A DNA stretch of 64,000 bases from Deferribacteres bacterium (GCA_020633675.1 JACKDE010000002.1:1-64000), one strand, 5' to 3'. Positions 26,547 to 36,093 are shown, counted from the stretch's first letter. Numbers and translations: made by a program. Notes: generated by a model from the letters alone, not told the origin.

Positions 26547-27827
26547 ATGAAACGTCGTTTGTTGACCATTTTTATGTTATTCGCACTTCAGCAAGTGGGG
26601 TTTGCGCAGCGCGAAGTCCTTGACCGCGTTATTGCTGTCGTGGATGAAAATATTATATTGCAATCTGAATTGGACCAGATGGCGGCCAATTTTGCGCTGC
26701 AAAACAATGTACGGCCAGTTCCGGGATCAAAAGAGTTCGATCAAATTCGCCAGGCCACACTTGATCAGTTGGTTGTGCAAAAGGTTCTGCTTGTAAAAGC
26801 CAAAGAAGATAGCGTGGAAATCGATCCAGGCCGTGTTGATAAAGTTTTGGAAGATAATCTCAACAACATGATTCAGCAGGTTGGCTCTGAAGCGAAGCTG
26901 GAAGAATATTTTGGATCGACCATTCGAAAATTGAAAAAGAATTTCCGCAAAGATGTCGAAGAGCGCTTGCTCGTCGAGACCCTGCAGCAACAAAAAGCAT
27001 CTCAAATACCGATTTCTCGCCGGGAAGTGTTGGAATTTTACCGCACGATGAAAGATAGCTTGCCGGATATGCCGGAGCGCGTCAATATCAGTCATATTTT
27101 GGTCTCCAGCGTAGCGAGCTCAGACGCGCGAACCCGCGCCTACAATAAAATTTTGGAAGCTCAAAAGAAGCTTGAGGAAGGTGCGGCATTTTCGGAGGTG
27201 GCGCGCAATTATGGCGAAGATCCTTCCGCGACCAGTGGTGGTGATCTCGGCTTTTTTCGCAGAGACGAGCTGGTGCGTGAATACGCAGAAGCTGCATTTC
27301 GACTGGAGCCTGGCGAAGTCTCGGATATCGTCGAAACACAATTCGGTTTTCATATCATTAAGTTGATCGAGAAACGCGGTGAGCAGATTCATACCCAGCA
27401 TATTCTGGTACGTGTTGAGGCCACAGCGGATGATGAAGATCGCACCGTCGCATTCATGGATAGTTTGCGCGGCGCAATTTTAGCTGGTGATATCAGCTTC
27501 GAAGAAGCAGCTAAAAAATACAGCGAAGATGAATCGAGCAAAGAAAATGGTGGCAATCTCGGCTGGTATGAATCGAATAGTATCCAATTGCCTGCCTGGC
27601 GCGATGCAGCCAAAGACCTCGATGTTGGCGGCATATCCAAACCGACAAAAACCAATTTTGGTTATATGATGGTGCGGTTGAATGAGCGTCAGGAGTCACG
27701 AAAAATCGATATCAATGAAGACTTCGATCAGGTTGAGGCCATCGCGATGAGCTTTAAGCGCGAGAAGGAGTTTTTCAAGTGGGTAGATGATATTAAGAAA
27801 GACGTATATATTAAAATCAATCTGTGA
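26547..27827 (+). CDS. SurA-like periplasmic chaperone / peptidyl-prolyl isomerase with two parvulin domains
   Basis: This 426-residue exported protein has a signal peptide ending near QQVGFAQ. A SurA N-terminal domain (VLDRVIAVVDENIILQSELDQM) follows. Two PpiC domains lie at about residues 170-270 (VNISHILVSS...FGFHIIKLIE) and 275-375 (IHTQHILVRV...FGYMMVRLNE), matching the SurA architecture. SurA chaperones outer-membrane proteins across the periplasm. It overlaps the next gene by one base, so the two are translationally coupled. Confidence 0.93.
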   Translation: MKRRLLTIFMLFALQQVGFAQREVLDRVIAVVDENIILQSELDQMAANFALQNNVRPVPGSKEFDQIRQATLDQLVVQKVLLVKAKEDSVEIDPGRVDKVLEDNLNNMIQQVGSEAKLEEYFGSTIRKLKKNFRKDVEERLLVETLQQQKASQIPISRREVLEFYRTMKDSLPDMPERVNISHILVSSVASSDARTRAYNKILEAQKKLEEGAAFSEVARNYGEDPSATSGGDLGFFRRDELVREYAEAAFRLEPGEVSDIVETQFGFHIIKLIEKRGEQIHTQHILVRVEATADDEDRTVAFMDSLRGAILAGDISFEEAAKKYSEDESSKENGGNLGWYESNSIQLPAWRDAAKDLDVGGISKPTKTNFGYMMVRLNERQESRKIDINEDFDQVEAIAMSFKREKEFFKWVDDIKKDVYIKINL

Positions 27828-28342
27828 TGCTTGAATCAATTGGCTTTATATTTACCCAAACGCTCTTTTTTATAGGCTTGCTTGTCGGCATTGTGTTGAT
27901 CCCGTTTGGCTTGCCCGGAACATTTTTAATTGCCGCGCTGGCATTGGTGCATGGTCTGCTCACCAGTTTTTTGCCGCTTACTGTAAATTTTGTGCTCATC
28001 CTTTTTGGCTTGGCGGTATTGGCAGAGGTGATTGAATTTTTTCTGGGTGCCGTAGCAGCAAAAAAATTCGGTGGTTCCAAATATGCAATGTGGGGGGCTG
28101 TAATCGGTGGTTTCGTCGGAGCGGTTTTTGCGACCGGCATCATGCCCGTGGTTGGCACACTCATCGGCGCATTTGCAGGTGCGTTTGTCGGCGCATTTTT
28201 GTTCGAGTATATGCATGCAAAAAATGTCGAAAATGCCCTGCGGGTTGGCTTCGGTGCCTTTCTCGGTGCGGTGAGCGGCAAGCTCATGAAAATCACCCTT
28301 GGCATCGCAATGGTGGTCATGATTGGCTATCGTTTGTTTTGA
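27827..28342 (+). CDS. DUF456 family membrane protein
   Basis: This 171-residue protein is almost entirely hydrophobic, with four to five predicted transmembrane helices. Gly/Ala-rich helices such as GAVIGGFVGAVFATGIMPVVGTLIGAFAGAFVGAF are typical of DUF456. Function is unknown; the glycine-zipper-like helices suggest oligomerisation in the membrane. Its ATG overlaps the surA-like stop (TGATG), so it is expressed with that gene. Confidence 0.85.
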   Translation: MLESIGFIFTQTLFFIGLLVGIVLIPFGLPGTFLIAALALVHGLLTSFLPLTVNFVLILFGLAVLAEVIEFFLGAVAAKKFGGSKYAMWGAVIGGFVGAVFATGIMPVVGTLIGAFAGAFVGAFLFEYMHAKNVENALRVGFGAFLGAVSGKLMKITLGIAMVVMIGYRLF

Positions 28343-28416
28343 GAATGGTTCGAACAAAAACAGAGTTACCGCGTTTGCTTTTGCACATTACATTGCTGGT
28401 TGAACTGGATTGATTT

Positions 28417-29136
28417 ATGCCCAATACATGTAAAATCGTCATTTCCCGCCGTCCTGCTCCCGCCATTCAAAAAGCTGTTTTTTTAGGCATACTGTGCTTG
28501 TTTCTCACGCAACCTGCAATCGCACAACAGGCCCTGAATTCCGGCACGTTTTTGCTCGCACGCATCAAATACAATGGCGGTGGCGATTGGTATAACGATC
28601 CATCGATATTGCCAAACATGCAATCCTTCCTGTCCCGCAACCAGATTCTTGCATGTGGGGCGGAAGCCCGCTATGTTGAACTGACAGACGATGCCCTGTT
28701 TTCCTACCCTGTTTTGTTTTTAACAGGGCATGGACAAATGGCTTTTTCCGATCAGGAAGCAGCCCGACTCAAGCTATATCTCGAATCGGGCGGTTTTTTG
28801 TATGCGGATGATGACTACGGCATGAACGACTCTTTTCGACAACAAATGAAAAAAGTGTTTCCCGATAAACAATGGGTTGAGTTGCCGTTTCATCATGAAA
28901 TTTATCGGATCGTTTATGCGTTTCCTCAAGGCGTGCCCAAAATTCACGAGCATGATGGCGGGCCTGGCAAAGCCTATGGTTTGTTTCACAACGGCAAAAT
29001 GATCGCTTTTTACACCTTCAATACCAATATTTCCGATGGCTGGGCGGATCCCGAGGTGCATAAAGATCCTGAGAGCGTGCGCGAAATGGCTTTTCAAATG
29101 GGAGCAAATATCATCGCCTACGCGTTAACGAGATAG
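28417..29136 (+). CDS. DUF4159 domain protein, exported
   Basis: This 239-residue protein has a long N-terminal signal peptide (to about residue 37, ending PAIAQ). The rest is a DUF4159 domain with FLLARIKYNGGGDWYNDP, PVLFLTGHG and a SGGFLYADDDYGMN segment, resembling a class I glutamine amidotransferase-like fold. Function is unknown. In related genomes DUF4159 proteins occur with DUF4175 proteins, BatA-like and MoxR ATPase genes. Here only the DUF4175 partner is adjacent (63 bp downstream). A short repeat (tgaactggatt) overlaps its ribosome-site region. Confidence 0.85.
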   Translation: MPNTCKIVISRRPAPAIQKAVFLGILCLFLTQPAIAQQALNSGTFLLARIKYNGGGDWYNDPSILPNMQSFLSRNQILACGAEARYVELTDDALFSYPVLFLTGHGQMAFSDQEAARLKLYLESGGFLYADDDYGMNDSFRQQMKKVFPDKQWVELPFHHEIYRIVYAFPQGVPKIHEHDGGPGKAYGLFHNGKMIAFYTFNTNISDGWADPEVHKDPESVREMAFQMGANIIAYALTR

Positions 29137-29199
29137 CATCCATTGTAATTTTTTCTGGCACATTATATTAGAAATCTATTCAAACTGAGCGCAGACAAC

Positions 29200-32100
29200 A
29201 TGGCCCATCAAAATGCCTACCAGACACTCGATAGACGACTTCGCAGTTTTCGTACCCAATTCAAACTTTTCCACTTCGCTGAAAAAACGCTGCTTTTTTT
29301 GACCATCCTGTTCGTTGTTATCAGCACGCTGCCGGCGCTTTACTTCATCGGCCAAAATGATAGCATTTTTCGGTGGTTGATTTCGATTGCGGTGATTGTT
29401 GCGCTTTTGGTTTTTGGTTATCGGTTTGTGATGAAGCCGCTTTTCAGTCTGCTGGTCGATCGCGAAAATCCTTCGATTGAAAAAGCAGCATTGCAAATCG
29501 GCGATGCCAATCCGGAAATCAAGGACAAGCTCAGCAATGCGTACCAGCTGATCCGCCAATTGCCTGAAATGGAGGGCGAATCGCAATCGCTTGCCTGGGC
29601 AGCATTCGATTCGATCAATCGCTCGACAGCGCATGTCAATTTTAATGCCACCATCGATAAATCAAACGCCAGGCGCCAATTTGGTTGGTTTTGCGGGGCG
29701 CTGATACTGTTCGTCGCAGCCTATCTGCTCTATCCGAGCCATGTATTGCAGGCTGTCGCATTGTTGCTCAATCCGGCAAAACAAACCGAGTCGGCAGCGG
29801 TGCAATTTTCTGTGCAACCCGGGCGCACAGAAGTCGTTCGCGGCGAGAGTTTGGAGGTATCCGCAATGGTACAGAACGCTGTTGTGCCTGCAGCCCAAAT
29901 TGAAGCGCGTTATCAGGGCGGTGATTTTTTGGAAGCGTACAACATGTCCCGAAGCGGGCAGAGCCGCTTTGATTATCGGTTTGAGAATGTTACCGAGCCA
30001 TTTTCTTATGCAGTGCGCATGGGCAAAAACCGCAGCCAATGGTTTGATGTCTCCGTACTGATTTTGCCGGATATACGCGAGTTGCAACTCACGCTTCACT
30101 ACCCCCGTTACACCAAAATGTCTCCGCTTCGCCTCGATCCGAATGTCGGCAATATCACTGCGCTGGCCGGAGCGGAGGTCGTGATGACAGTCATGCCGAA
30201 TAAATCAATTTCTGCAGCTGCAGTAATTTTTAGCTCGGGCGACACGCTTGCGTTGCAAAAAAACAGCGAATTATTCGAAGCAAAATTCCGGATCGATGAG
30301 GACGATAGCTATTTTATCGCCCTGCGCGACAACAAGGATCTGATCAATAAGAATCCAATCGTTTATCAGGTCAGCACAACGCCAGATCAAAATCCGGTGG
30401 TTGAAATCACTTTTCCGGGCAAAGATCTGGATTTGGACGAAACCATGGAAATGCCGATAGCGATAGAGGGCGAAGATGATTTTGGTTTCTCAAAATTGCA
30501 GCTTGCATACGAAACGATTCCGGGCGGGCCTGAAACAGAAGCCGTAAAAGGCACAATCAACATCCAATACCAAGCCAGCGATGGCAAGCTGCAGGCACGC
30601 ACGATCTGGGACCTGGTGCCGTTGCAGCTTTTGCCGGATGATGCAGTGGAATATCAGGCGGTCCTCTATGACAACGATACAGTGAATGGCCCGAAAGCAG
30701 CCGTCAGCCAAAAATTCCGATTGCGCTACCCATCCGTACAGGAAATTTTTAACCAGACTGCCCGGCAGCAGGAAGATGCGGTTGAGTCATTTGAGGAGAT
30801 GGTCAAAAAGACCAGGGAAGTGAAAGAAAATGTCGATGAAATGATTCAGAATATGCTGCGACAGCAAGAGATGGATTGGGAAGACAAGCAGCAACTCAAG
30901 CAAAATCTCGACTCTCAAAAAGATGTTTTCGATAAAATGCAGGAAGCGCAAAGTAAGCTTGACGAGATGGTCGATCAATTGGAGCGCAATGATCTGCTCA
31001 GCATGGAAACCATCGAAAAATACCAGGAATTGCAGCAGTTGCTCGATGAGATTGCGTCGCCGGAATTGAAGGAAATGCTCGAAAAACTGCAATCTGCAGT
31101 CGAAAACGTCGATCCAAAACAAATTCGCAAGGCGCTCGAAGATCTGCAAGCTTCGCAAGAGGCATTTTTGAAAAGTATGGAAAAGACCATTAACCTGCTG
31201 AAGCAGTTGCAAGCCGAGCAGCGGCTTGACGAGGCGATGAAAGCCGTACAGGAAATGCAGGAGCGGCAGCAGCAAATCAACCAGGATGCAAAGCAGGCAC
31301 CAGACTCAAGTTCACTGTCAAATTTGGCGCAAAAAGAGCTGCAACAACAAGAGCGTTTGTCGGATGTCCAAAATGCGCTGAAGGATTTGCAATCGCGCAT
31401 GGACGAATTACCACAAATGCGCATGCCGGAAGATCGCATTCAAAAAGCGCAAGAGATGTCGCAGGAGCAGGGCAAGGTTCAATCGGAGATGCGGCGTATG
31501 CTGCAGCAGCTCCGGCGCGGTGAGCAGCAACAGGCCCAACAGTCCGGCGAGCAGGTTTCGCAATCATTGGAAGAAATGTACAACGAACTGTCGCAGGCGC
31601 AGCAGCAAATGCAAATGCAGCAAAAATCGCAGGTGCGCCAGGCATTACAGCGCGGTTCACGCGATCTTCTGCAACTTTCCCAAGAGCAGGAGCAGCTCCG
31701 GCAAGAATCAGCCCGTCATTCGCAAGCCACGATGGATCAACGGAAAATGGCGGATGAACAACAAAACTTGCTTTCCGGGATGCAGCGCGTCGTGAATCAG
31801 CTTTTCGAAACTTCGCAGAACAGCTTTTTTGTGCCACCTAAGATTGCGGCGGAGTTGGGCAAGGCGATGCAGGGCATGCAGGGAGCGATCAGGGAACTCG
31901 AAAATCAACAAGGCCGCAATGCCGCGAATCGACAGGGTCAGGCCATGCAGGGTTTAAATGGTGCAGCCGATCAACTTCGGCAAGCCATGAAGGCGCTGAA
32001 TCAGTCTGGTGGCAAAGGCGGTTCTGGCATGGAGCAAATGATGCAGCGCATGCTAGGGATCGCCGGCGAGCAGGAAGGTCTCAACCAGCAGACACAAGGT

Positions 32101-32589
32101 ATGGGGAATCAGGGACAATTGAGCATGCAGCAGCAAGCTTCTCTGGCGCGCCTCGCAGCTCAACAAGAAGCGCTGCGAAAATCCCTGCAACAACTGGCCG
32201 AAGAATTTGGCAATAGCAATGGTGGCGAAGTTCTCGGTAACCTCGACAAAATTCAGCAGGATATGGGCGAGGTCGTGCAAGACTTGGCGCGACAAAATGT
32301 CCGACGCGAAACGATAGAGCGGCAGCGTCGCATCCTGTCTCGCCTTTTGGATGCGACCCGATCCGCTCAACAACGCGATGTCAGCAAAAAAAGGCGCGCC
32401 GAAACGGGCAAGCAATACACCGCTATCGATCCAGGGTATCTGCCCAGCGATTTGGGAGAGGCGCAGACCAAAATTCAGCAGGATCTGCTGAAAGCGATGC
32501 GCGAAAATTATAGCAAAGATTATAAGGTGCTGATTCAGAAATATTTTGAAGCACTTTCAAAGCAGCTTCGCAATGAAGGAGAAAAGTAG
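29200..32589 (+). CDS. DUF4175 family large membrane-anchored coiled-coil protein
   Basis: This 1129-residue protein has two transmembrane helices at about residues 30-75 and a third near 165-185. A beta-rich region of ~300 residues follows (190-510). The C-terminal half is a very long Gln/Glu/Met-rich coiled coil (about 520-1125) with repeated QQQ and KLQ/EMQ patterns. It matches the DUF4175 family, of unknown biochemical role, found beside DUF4159. The layout suggests an inner-membrane anchor with a long helical rod. It ends at a strong bidirectional terminator. Confidence 0.85.
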   Translation: MAHQNAYQTLDRRLRSFRTQFKLFHFAEKTLLFLTILFVVISTLPALYFIGQNDSIFRWLISIAVIVALLVFGYRFVMKPLFSLLVDRENPSIEKAALQIGDANPEIKDKLSNAYQLIRQLPEMEGESQSLAWAAFDSINRSTAHVNFNATIDKSNARRQFGWFCGALILFVAAYLLYPSHVLQAVALLLNPAKQTESAAVQFSVQPGRTEVVRGESLEVSAMVQNAVVPAAQIEARYQGGDFLEAYNMSRSGQSRFDYRFENVTEPFSYAVRMGKNRSQWFDVSVLILPDIRELQLTLHYPRYTKMSPLRLDPNVGNITALAGAEVVMTVMPNKSISAAAVIFSSGDTLALQKNSELFEAKFRIDEDDSYFIALRDNKDLINKNPIVYQVSTTPDQNPVVEITFPGKDLDLDETMEMPIAIEGEDDFGFSKLQLAYETIPGGPETEAVKGTINIQYQASDGKLQARTIWDLVPLQLLPDDAVEYQAVLYDNDTVNGPKAAVSQKFRLRYPSVQEIFNQTARQQEDAVESFEEMVKKTREVKENVDEMIQNMLRQQEMDWEDKQQLKQNLDSQKDVFDKMQEAQSKLDEMVDQLERNDLLSMETIEKYQELQQLLDEIASPELKEMLEKLQSAVENVDPKQIRKALEDLQASQEAFLKSMEKTINLLKQLQAEQRLDEAMKAVQEMQERQQQINQDAKQAPDSSSLSNLAQKELQQQERLSDVQNALKDLQSRMDELPQMRMPEDRIQKAQEMSQEQGKVQSEMRRMLQQLRRGEQQQAQQSGEQVSQSLEEMYNELSQAQQQMQMQQKSQVRQALQRGSRDLLQLSQEQEQLRQESARHSQATMDQRKMADEQQNLLSGMQRVVNQLFETSQNSFFVPPKIAAELGKAMQGMQGAIRELENQQGRNAANRQGQAMQGLNGAADQLRQAMKALNQSGGKGGSGMEQMMQRMLGIAGEQEGLNQQTQGMGNQGQLSMQQQASLARLAAQQEALRKSLQQLAEEFGNSNGGEVLGNLDKIQQDMGEVVQDLARQNVRRETIERQRRILSRLLDATRSAQQRDVSKKRRAETGKQYTAIDPGYLPSDLGEAQTKIQQDLLKAMRENYSKDYKVLIQKYFEALSKQLRNEGEK

Positions 32590-32634
32590 TATTCTGGAGA
32601 AGAAAGCGTTTCGAACAAATCGTTAGGAACATTA

Positions 32635-32679
32635 AAAAAGGACGCAATTTTGGAAAGACTCCTTCATTGCGTCCTTTTT
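32635..32679. terminator. Bidirectional intrinsic terminator
   Basis: A perfect 14-bp stem, AAAAAGGACGCAAT (32635-32648) and ATTGCGTCCTTTTT (32666-32679), has a 17-base loop. It carries a T run on each strand, so it can end both the rightward DUF4175 transcript and the leftward DUF2911 transcript. Confidence 0.92.
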
Positions 32680-32699
32680 AGTTTTTAAAGCGATGAGGT

Positions 32700-33281
32700 T
32701 TAGCCACCGATGTTGAAGTCGCAGGAAACAATAGCAGTCCCCCACTTGGCAGCCAGCGTGCCGGAAGTTTCATCAGCGGCTGAAACTTCAATGGTGAATG
32801 TATCGACCGATTCGTCATTTTCAGTCGTCATCATCGGTACTGTGGCGACATCGAGGGCCGCATCGTGCTGGGTGCCCCATTGACCGGTTTGACTGTTGAA
32901 AATCAGTTCCCAGCTATCGCCAGCTTTTTTCATGAAAAGCGAATAGTCGCCTGCCGGGATGACGATATCGCCAAAAGCCATATCCGCGCTGGTCGAAATG
33001 GTGGTTGCATCATTCATGCCCATACGCCATACCATGCCTTCAGTTGCCTGGCCAAGCATGTCCCGACCTTCCATCTTGGGGCGTCCGTAGTTTACAGTCA
33101 CAGTTTGCTCGCCAAAAGTCGCGCTGGCTGTTCCGCGATTGCTGTCCTGTTGCATGGATTCCGATGTGTCTGTACTTTCCGCTGCCTGTTCGCCATCCCC
33201 GGTGTTGCCACCGCATGCGTAAAAAGCAAAAAGACCGCCAGCCATCAACAGGGCAATGCCCATGCGATAAACTAACTTCAT
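32700..33281 (-). CDS. DUF2911 family lipoprotein
   Basis: This 193-residue lipoprotein has a signal peptide with lipobox FYAC. An acidic/Ser-rich linker precedes a DUF2911 domain (TVNYGRPKMEGRDMLG, VWRMGMNDATTISTSADMAFG, IPAGDYSLFM). The ATG at 33281 is chosen because AAAGGAGG lies just upstream, while a longer in-frame version has no signal peptide at its start. DUF2911 is of unknown function and common in Bacteroidota. The last residues contain a lone Cys (VSCDFNIGG). Confidence 0.88.
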   Translation of the reverse strand: MKLVYRMGIALLMAGGLFAFYACGGNTGDGEQAAESTDTSESMQQDSNRGTASATFGEQTVTVNYGRPKMEGRDMLGQATEGMVWRMGMNDATTISTSADMAFGDIVIPAGDYSLFMKKAGDSWELIFNSQTGQWGTQHDAALDVATVPMMTTENDESVDTFTIEVSAADETSGTLAAKWGTAIVSCDFNIGG

Positions 33282-33410
33282 GAGGAGTTCCTCCTTTAAA
33301 AGTATGATATTTGATCGTAATTGCGCGAGTTGAGAGTCTGTCAACTTTAGCTTTAAATTATATAAAAACAATCAATGAATAGCAACCCCCTTTTTTGGGC
33401 AGGCCAAAAG

Positions 33411-34169
33411 CTATTGTTTCAAAGCTTCGATGCGGTTTTTGGCGCGACGATTGTTCGGCTGCAGCGATAAAACCCTCTCAAAATTTTGAATCGCCAGCTC
33501 TTTGTTGCCGTCAGTTGCGTACGCTTCTCCCAAAAAGTAATAGCTGGCCACATTTTCGGGATAAAACTCGAGATTGAGCTTGAGCAATGCAATAGCACCC
33601 TCATAATTTTTAGTTTCGAGCAGTATCTGCGCAGCATCATTTAGCACGCCATCGCTAAAATCGTAGCTGAATCCACCGTAATACTTTTCTCGCAAATCGC
33701 GATATTTTTGAATTGCCGCTTCTGTGCTCACCTCCTCAGCAGTGACTGCAATGATATTCTCAAGCATGCTCGGCTTACTTTGTTTGCGATGACAAGTGAC
33801 ACAGCTCACCTGCAGCGAAGCCGAATGCCCGCTGATTTTTGAGAGATATCCCGAATTGATTTGTTGCACCATTTCCATCATGGTGCGTGCGGTTTGTTTG
33901 GCGGATTTTTCATCACTGGCAAAATCAAAGCTCGATAGTGGTTGACCCGGTTCGCCAACATGGCAAAATTCACAACGAACGCCCAATCCCATAGCGAAAC
34001 TACGCATTGTGCTGACCAATTCCTGTTTACTGATATCAGCCGGCAATACTTTTAGATTGCTAAATGTATCTGGTATTTGGCCAAATACCGGTGCGACCAA
34101 AAACAGCAAGACAGAGGTGATGGCATAGGTTGATCGCATGGCTGCGGCTTTGCTCAATTCTCTCTTCAT
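33411..34169 (-). CDS. Exported c-type cytochrome (CytoC_RC-like, two CxxCH) fused to TPR repeats
   Basis: This 252-residue protein starts at an ATG with AAGGAGAC upstream and has a signal peptide ending near VFGQ (residue 31). Two haem-binding motifs are visible: CEFCH (66-70) and CVTCH (123-127). The segment around the first, MRSFAMGLGVRCEFCHVG, is typical of the photosynthetic reaction-centre cytochrome-like family in non-phototrophic Bacteroidota-like bacteria. Residues ~160-252 form TPR-like helices (YEGAIALLKLNLEFYPENVASYYFLG). It is probably a periplasmic electron carrier or redox partner. It diverges from the unknown lipoprotein gene. Confidence 0.85.
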   Translation of the reverse strand: MKRELSKAAAMRSTYAITSVLLFLVAPVFGQIPDTFSNLKVLPADISKQELVSTMRSFAMGLGVRCEFCHVGEPGQPLSSFDFASDEKSAKQTARTMMEMVQQINSGYLSKISGHSASLQVSCVTCHRKQSKPSMLENIIAVTAEEVSTEAAIQKYRDLREKYYGGFSYDFSDGVLNDAAQILLETKNYEGAIALLKLNLEFYPENVASYYFLGEAYATDGNKELAIQNFERVLSLQPNNRRAKNRIEALKQ

Positions 34170-34399
34170 ACCGTCTCCTTTTGTGAAGGTGAATGATTTT
34201 TTCGTTGAGATAAATAGATTTTTGAGCGTGGCTTTGCTTTTTTGAAAAAAAAGCCAATTTGCCGATAGGGTGTTTTGACCGTGCTCCGTAATCATAGACA
34301 ACAGCGTTCTTTAATTCATTCGGGCCCCGATGCCTGGCAATGACGTCAGGCGCAAAGCGTAACTTCTAATTCAGAACACTTAATCAAAGGAATTGAAAC

Positions 34400-35446
34400 A
34401 TGAAAAACCGCAGAACACTTTTCAGCTTAGCTTTCGCAGGACTGCTGATTTCAGCAATGGGATGCGACAGTGTATTCAACAATGGCGTGAACTCAGTTGA
34501 CGAATCCAGCTTAACGCAACTTGACGAACTGGCAAAATCATCCACACTCGACTATGAAGCAGCCACTGCAGAAGCAGCAGGGTGTAGCACACTCACAGAC
34601 AAGGATGCTGTATTCTCGCTTGGTTTCAGCGAGTTCTACGATCCTTTTGAAGAAACAGTAAAAGAACGCAGTGATGCGTTTGCTGTTGCCCCGGACAGCG
34701 AGACGTTTTCCGGTTTGCGCCCACGGGCTGGAAAAGATATGGGAACCGTCACGCTGAGCTACAATGGTTCCAGTGTCGAATTGCAAAAAGTCGAGCATGA
34801 TGGCGGCATTTTCTACAACTATGGACGCAGAATGCCGGGCAATCCACGTGGCGAAATGCATGGCGACAATGGCGAAGTTGGTGATGCCATCCCTTATTTG
34901 CCTGGAACGACCTATACCTTTGCAGCCACAGGCGCTGGCGATTTTCCTGCTCTCTCGCTCGATTTGACCACTCCGGCCACCGCGTTGCAGATTACCAACC
35001 CGGCAGAAGGCAGCGACATCGACGCAAGCTCAGATTTAACAGTGACCTGGCAGGGTGGTGAGAGCTCAAGCAATCTGATGCTTTCAGTGGTACCGATTCT
35101 CGATCGCGCCAATTTTGAAGGACCGAATGCACGCTACCATGAGCAAGGCTCAAATGGCAGGCCTCTCGGCGGCGGTCATCCGCATGGTGGCAAACCATTC
35201 GGCCGTGACGGAATGGAACCAGGCCAATTTCACGATCTGCATCTTCGCATTGTCATCGAAGAGAACAACGGCAGCTACACCATCCCTGCAAGCGACATTG
35301 CGACTGTACTTGATATTGAAAACGTCATCGGTATTGCAGTCCATGTTTCGCAGTTGCAGTCAGTGGAAATCGAAGATGGCGACGCAAGCTACGCGATGAT
35401 ACTAAGACAAGGTGACAGCGTGCGCTTCAATATCGCAGCCGAATAA
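34400..35446 (+). CDS. Unknown exported lipoprotein with His/Gly-rich segment
   Basis: This 348-residue protein has a clear lipobox ISAMGC (Cys22), and AAAGGAA precedes the ATG. I do not recognise a domain family. Residues ~195-230 (LQITNPAEGSDIDASSDLTVTWQGGES) look like a beta-sandwich start of the kind found in bacterial Ig or Ser-Thr-rich adhesive domains. A His/Gly-rich stretch, GGGHPHGGKPFGRDG, at about 256-270 could bind metal. The gene is monocistronic, ends at a strong terminator and faces away from the cytochrome gene. Function is unknown. Confidence 0.75.
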   Translation: MKNRRTLFSLAFAGLLISAMGCDSVFNNGVNSVDESSLTQLDELAKSSTLDYEAATAEAAGCSTLTDKDAVFSLGFSEFYDPFEETVKERSDAFAVAPDSETFSGLRPRAGKDMGTVTLSYNGSSVELQKVEHDGGIFYNYGRRMPGNPRGEMHGDNGEVGDAIPYLPGTTYTFAATGAGDFPALSLDLTTPATALQITNPAEGSDIDASSDLTVTWQGGESSSNLMLSVVPILDRANFEGPNARYHEQGSNGRPLGGGHPHGGKPFGRDGMEPGQFHDLHLRIVIEENNGSYTIPASDIATVLDIENVIGIAVHVSQLQSVEIEDGDASYAMILRQGDSVRFNIAAE

Positions 35447-35491
35447 AACAGGATAGACTGTAGCCTCCTACACCTCCGTGGCGGTACGACC

Positions 35492-35541
35492 AAAGCCGGC
35501 TCTGCTTCAGCAATTCACTGGAGCGAGTGCCGGCTTTTTTT
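35492..35541 (+). terminator. Intrinsic terminator after the unknown lipoprotein gene
   Basis: AAAGCCGGC (35492-35500) pairs perfectly with GCCGGCTTT (35529-35537), and a T run extends to 35541. The 28-base loop is long but the GC-rich stem is stable. The A's before the stem could also serve the minus strand. Confidence 0.82.
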
Positions 35542-35666
35542 GTTGCAAATATGTTTTGTAAAGAGTTCAGAATTTGAAAAATGTTCAACATGCATTGAAA
35601 TACCTGTGAGAGCCGTCGCAATAAATATGGTAAAACATGAATACTTCATAGCTTTTACGGAGTACT

Positions 35667-36083
35667 TCAGATTCCATGGTAAAGCAGGTAAGCGTAGTTT
35701 GCAGCAATTGCGGCAAGAGCTGAGCGGCGAGTGAAGGTTAGGCCAGGAGAGCTGAGGCGGATGTGCACTCTTTTTCCAATAGTCAATTGCAGCAACCAGG
35801 CGATGATTGCAAGCATGCCCGAAAGCAAGGCGAAAAAAAAGAGTGGATTGTATGCAATCGCTTCGAGTACTCGCCAGCGGAGCAGGGCGGATACGCATCG
35901 TCCAGCGCCACAACTTGGGCACGGGATGCCCGCGAACGTTTTCCATGGACAGGGCAACATGAGCATGGCAGGCCACACATGAACAAACGCAGCGCCCACT
36001 GTGAAGATGTAGGCGATAGCTATGCCGGGATGGAATCCCAGGCGAATATGCGGCTTTATAACGAATTGAAAATGCTTGTGCAT
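35667..36083 (-). CDS. DUF2752 family membrane protein
   Basis: This 138-residue protein has about three hydrophobic helices and the DUF2752 hallmark FAGIPCPSCGAGRCVSALLR. The Cys cluster CPSCGAGRC may be structural or metal-binding. Function is unknown. The ATG at 36083 lies 10 bp after the preceding stop; a TTG at 36110 overlapping that gene is possible. It is likely the last gene of a leftward operon. Confidence 0.8.
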   Translation of the reverse strand: MHKHFQFVIKPHIRLGFHPGIAIAYIFTVGAAFVHVWPAMLMLPCPWKTFAGIPCPSCGAGRCVSALLRWRVLEAIAYNPLFFFALLSGMLAIIAWLLQLTIGKRVHIRLSSPGLTFTRRSALAAIAANYAYLLYHGI

Positions 36084-36093
36084 GGATATCGGC

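Noticed and set aside
34332..34351. GCCTG..TGACGTCA..CAGGC dyad between cytochrome and lipoprotein genes as an operator
   Set aside because: It is a short, single copy with a 5-bp outer stem; no regulator is nearby to link it to.
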